The notes under the pieces: model-generated | What the model was told of the DNA's origin: nothing | The model's input: the letters and a program-made list of their open reading frames with translations, nothing else | The model's database searches: none | Origin: Nocardioides gansuensis | GTDB taxonomy: Bacteria > Actinomycetota > Actinomycetes > Propionibacteriales > Nocardioidaceae | NCBI RefSeq assembly: GCF_003076135.1 | Contig: NZ_QDGZ01000001.1 | Span: 62,001 to 126,000 of the forward strand | Length of the DNA stretch: 64,000 nucleotides | Direction: 5' to 3' | Program-made: the position numbers and the translations under genes | Part shown: positions 62,312 through 64,000 of the stretch, one piece after another | How the letters are laid out: every line of letters begins with the position of its first letter | How positions within the stretch are numbered: the first letter of the stretch is position 1

Positions 62312-62680
62312 TTAGCGCGGCTCGTCCTGGAACGTCGCGGGGCCGAGGCTGAGCCCGCTGGCGCCGTACTCCTTGACGTAGACGTCCTCGATGAGGCCAC
62401 GCACCAGCTCGCGGTCCTCCGGGTCACACTCGATGATCAGGCTCGGTGCGGGGGCGACCCGATCCAGCATGCTGGTGAAGCCGGCGTGGGCGAGTGCGGC
62501 CTCGATGACCGCCGGATCGACGCCGAGGGGCACGGCATAGGTGACCGTCGGAGTGCCTGTGGAGTGCAACCGGGCATCGGTGGCCGACTCCCTGGCGTTG
62601 TAGGAACGCAGACCCCAGCCGACTGCAAGGACCGCGCCGGCGAAGATGAGCACCAACAGGATGGCGGTGGCGATGGCCAT
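62312..62680 (-). CDS. Small membrane-anchored protein of unknown function
   Basis: This 122-aa protein has one N-terminal helix (AIATAILLVLIFAGAVLAVGWGL) and a soluble part of about 90 residues. The soluble part reads VTYAVPLGVDPAVIEAALAHAGF, SLIIECDPEDRELVRGLIEDVYV and ends SLGPATFQDEPR. This alternation of strands and helices suggests a small alpha/beta domain. A strong AAGGAG lies 9 nt before the ATG. It is divergent from the phosphatase gene. I know no family. Confidence 0.75.
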   Translation of the reverse strand: MAIATAILLVLIFAGAVLAVGWGLRSYNARESATDARLHSTGTPTVTYAVPLGVDPAVIEAALAHAGFTSMLDRVAPAPSLIIECDPEDRELVRGLIEDVYVKEYGASGLSLGPATFQDEPR

Positions 62681-62857
62681 GAGGCATCACTCCTTTCCTT
62701 CCATTCCACTACGCAGGTCCCGGATATCAAGCCACCCGATGCAGGATGGGAGCCGTGCTCCACCCGACCGACCCGAAGCGCACACCCCGACAGGACGCCT
62801 GAGACGCTGTTGTCGGGAAAGCCCCACCCCGGTGTCCACCGCTGATTAGGGTGAGCC

Positions 62858-63607
62858 GTGGTGTTGGAGCGGTGGGCGCAACTGGCGTCCGACGAGCGCA
62901 GCGAGGCTTTCCTCGCCGCGCTCCGCGAGCGCCTGCAGCACCAGAGCCAGGTGCCGCCGTTGCCGTCTGGCTGGCACTCGGAGTCGGCCATGCTGGCGGC
63001 CGACGGCTTCGAGTACGGTGGTGACTTCTTCGTCGCCGACATGGTCGGCGACGCCCTGCAGATGGTCCTGGTCGACGCGTGTGGCCACGGACCCTCCGCC
63101 GTGCCGGACGCCGTCCAGTTCGCGGGCGCACTCGGGGCGCTGGTGCTCGCGCTTCCCCCCGAGGACGTGATGAGCGCCGCCAACACCTATCTGTTGCGGC
63201 GTGGGCGTCCCGACGGCTTCACGACGGCCGTGCAGCTGTCGGTCAGGTTCAGTACCGGTGGCTACCGGATCTGCACCGCGGGGCATCCACCGGTGATGCG
63301 CTGGTGCGCGACGGCGGCGGAGTGGATCGTCGACAACGCGCGGGGCACCGCGCTCGGCGTCACCGAGTGCCCGGCCATGCTGATCACCGAGGGCGTGCTG
63401 GCGCCCGGCGAGGCGCTGATGTTCTACACGGACGGCGTCGTGGAGGCCCGCGGCACTGACATCGGCGACGGCATCCTCATGCTGCGGGACCTCGCGCGGG
63501 AGGCGGTCGCCGACGGATTCGTCGGCGCCCCCGGCCGGATCCTCACCGATCTCACGCGCGGTGAGGACGACCGGGCGGTCCTGATCCTGCGACGCGACCC
63601 TGCCTGA
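62858..63607 (+). CDS. PP2C-type (SpoIIE/RsbU) serine phosphatase
   Basis: This 249-aa protein has the SpoIIE domain: FEYGGDFFVADMVGDALQMVLVDACGHGPSA, CTAGHPPVMRW, GTALGV, MFYTDGVVEARG and EDDRAVLILRR, in order. The metal-binding Asp residues (GGD, DAxGHG, DGVxE, DDRA) are kept. No sensor domain precedes it, so a partner must control it. Such enzymes act on anti-sigma antagonists; no partner gene is adjacent within the window. Confidence 0.92.
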   Translation: MVLERWAQLASDERSEAFLAALRERLQHQSQVPPLPSGWHSESAMLAADGFEYGGDFFVADMVGDALQMVLVDACGHGPSAVPDAVQFAGALGALVLALPPEDVMSAANTYLLRRGRPDGFTTAVQLSVRFSTGGYRICTAGHPPVMRWCATAAEWIVDNARGTALGVTECPAMLITEGVLAPGEALMFYTDGVVEARGTDIGDGILMLRDLAREAVADGFVGAPGRILTDLTRGEDDRAVLILRRDPA

Positions 63608-63732
63608 GCACCCCACGGACTCCTCCGTCACCTGGCCGAAGTCGAGCAGGACTGGTGCAACCGGCTCCGGCCGGAGAACGGCAGTAGCCCACCCGCCACC
63701 TCCGACCCGACGCGTGAGGGGCAGTGAGGTGG

Positions 63733-63758
63733 TGCACCAGATGTGCACTATCATGCAC
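63733..63758. promoter_or_regulatory. TGCAC direct repeats before the XRE gene
   Basis: TGCAC occurs at 63733, 63744 and 63754, spaced 11 and 10 bp, and the last ends 2 bp before the ATG. GTGCA and TGCAC also form an inverted pair (63743-63758). It is a likely autoregulatory operator. Confidence 0.55.
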
Positions 63759-63760
63759 TC

Positions 63761-64000
63761 ATGGACGACAGTGCCACGCGGCTCGCGGCCGCCATCGGCG
63801 ATCGCGTCAGACATGAACGCCAGGCCCGGCGGTGGACGCTCGACCAGCTCGCGGAGGCTTCCGGGGTGAGCCGGAGGATGCTGGTCAACGTCGAGCAGGG
63901 CGCCGCCAACCCGAGCGTCGGCACCCTGCTGAGGATCAGTGACGCGCTGGGTGTCGGCCTGCCTGCGCTGGTCGAGCCGCCCCAGCGCAAGGCGGTGAAG
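63761..64000 (+). CDS. XRE family HTH regulator (5' part, runs off the window)
   Basis: Only the first 80 codons lie in the window. The Cro/C1-type HTH is WTLDQLAEASGVSRRMLVNVEQGAANPSVGTLLRISDALGV, in segments. The linker AXXXPALVEPPQ type suggests that a cupin domain may follow, as in SutR-like regulators, but this cannot be seen. The ATG lies just after the TGCAC repeats, which suggests a leaderless or short-leader transcript. Confidence 0.88.
   Translation, partial: MDDSATRLAAAIGDRVRHERQARRWTLDQLAEASGVSRRMLVNVEQGAANPSVGTLLRISDALGVGLPALVEPPQRKAVK

Noticed and set aside
1-64000. CRISPR arrays, tRNA or rRNA genes, insertion sequences and prophage genes
   Set aside because: No regularly spaced repeats, cloverleaf candidates, rRNA segments, transposases or phage motifs were recognised on either strand.

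Overview
This 64 kb window is chromosomal DNA of a high-GC actinobacterium, most likely Nocardioides or a close relative in the Propionibacteriales. The evidence is the very high third-position GC, many GTG starts, the gene order recF-gnd-dnaN-dnaA-rpmH-rnpA-yidD-yidC-jag-rsmG-parA-parB, mycobacterial-type synteny further out, and a palindromic repeat (GGTCGAGTAGC...CGTATCGAGACC) of a kind I associate with Nocardioides. It is the origin-proximal region of the chromosome.

Region 1 (1-10.4 kb) is the replication and segregation core. recF, gnd, dnaN and dnaA run leftward. The dnaA-dnaN gap carries DnaA-box-like sites and is the expected oriC. rpmH through parB run rightward. Three parS sites lie in rsmG and in the 5' coding part of parA. 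Region 2 (10.4-15.3 kb) holds an acyltransferase, an aminotransferase, a GNAT protein, an ECF42-type sigma factor with its DGPF partner, and thioredoxin. Region 3 (15.4-26.5 kb) holds a MarR/membrane-protein pair. It then matches the mycobacterial trxB-rsmA-sigM-MurJ/pseudokinase-DUF6049-pcnA block, with MurJ and the pseudokinase as separate genes.

Region 4 (26.5-36.8 kb) contains ino1 with a PadR regulator, a bifunctional PBP (ponA) and a GT87-like membrane protein. It also has a FemX/alanine-racemase-like pair joined by a 30-codon ORF, an Nfo-type endonuclease and a Ser/Thr kinase. Region 5 (37-44.1 kb) is rpsF-ssb-rpsR-rplI, a MATE transporter and dnaB. DnaB carries a 427-residue intein, and DnaA-box-like sites precede the gene. 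Regions 1-5 look like vertically inherited actinobacterial backbone.

Region 6 (44.3-64 kb) is accessory: a membrane protein with a NarL-type two-component system, an ArsR/AHSA1/DHFR-like stress cassette, an MFS transporter, and an alpha/beta-hydrolase-fold protein without its nucleophile. It continues with a TIGR03086 protein, a large ATPase-LuxR regulator beside a multicopper oxidase, a frdABCD quinol:fumarate reductase operon headed by a 75-aa Cys protein, a secreted GH16 enzyme, a SpoIIE-type phosphatase, and the start of an XRE regulator.

I saw no rRNA, tRNA, insertion sequence, prophage or CRISPR array. Coordinates and starts come from reading the sequence. Family names rest on motif recognition without a database search.
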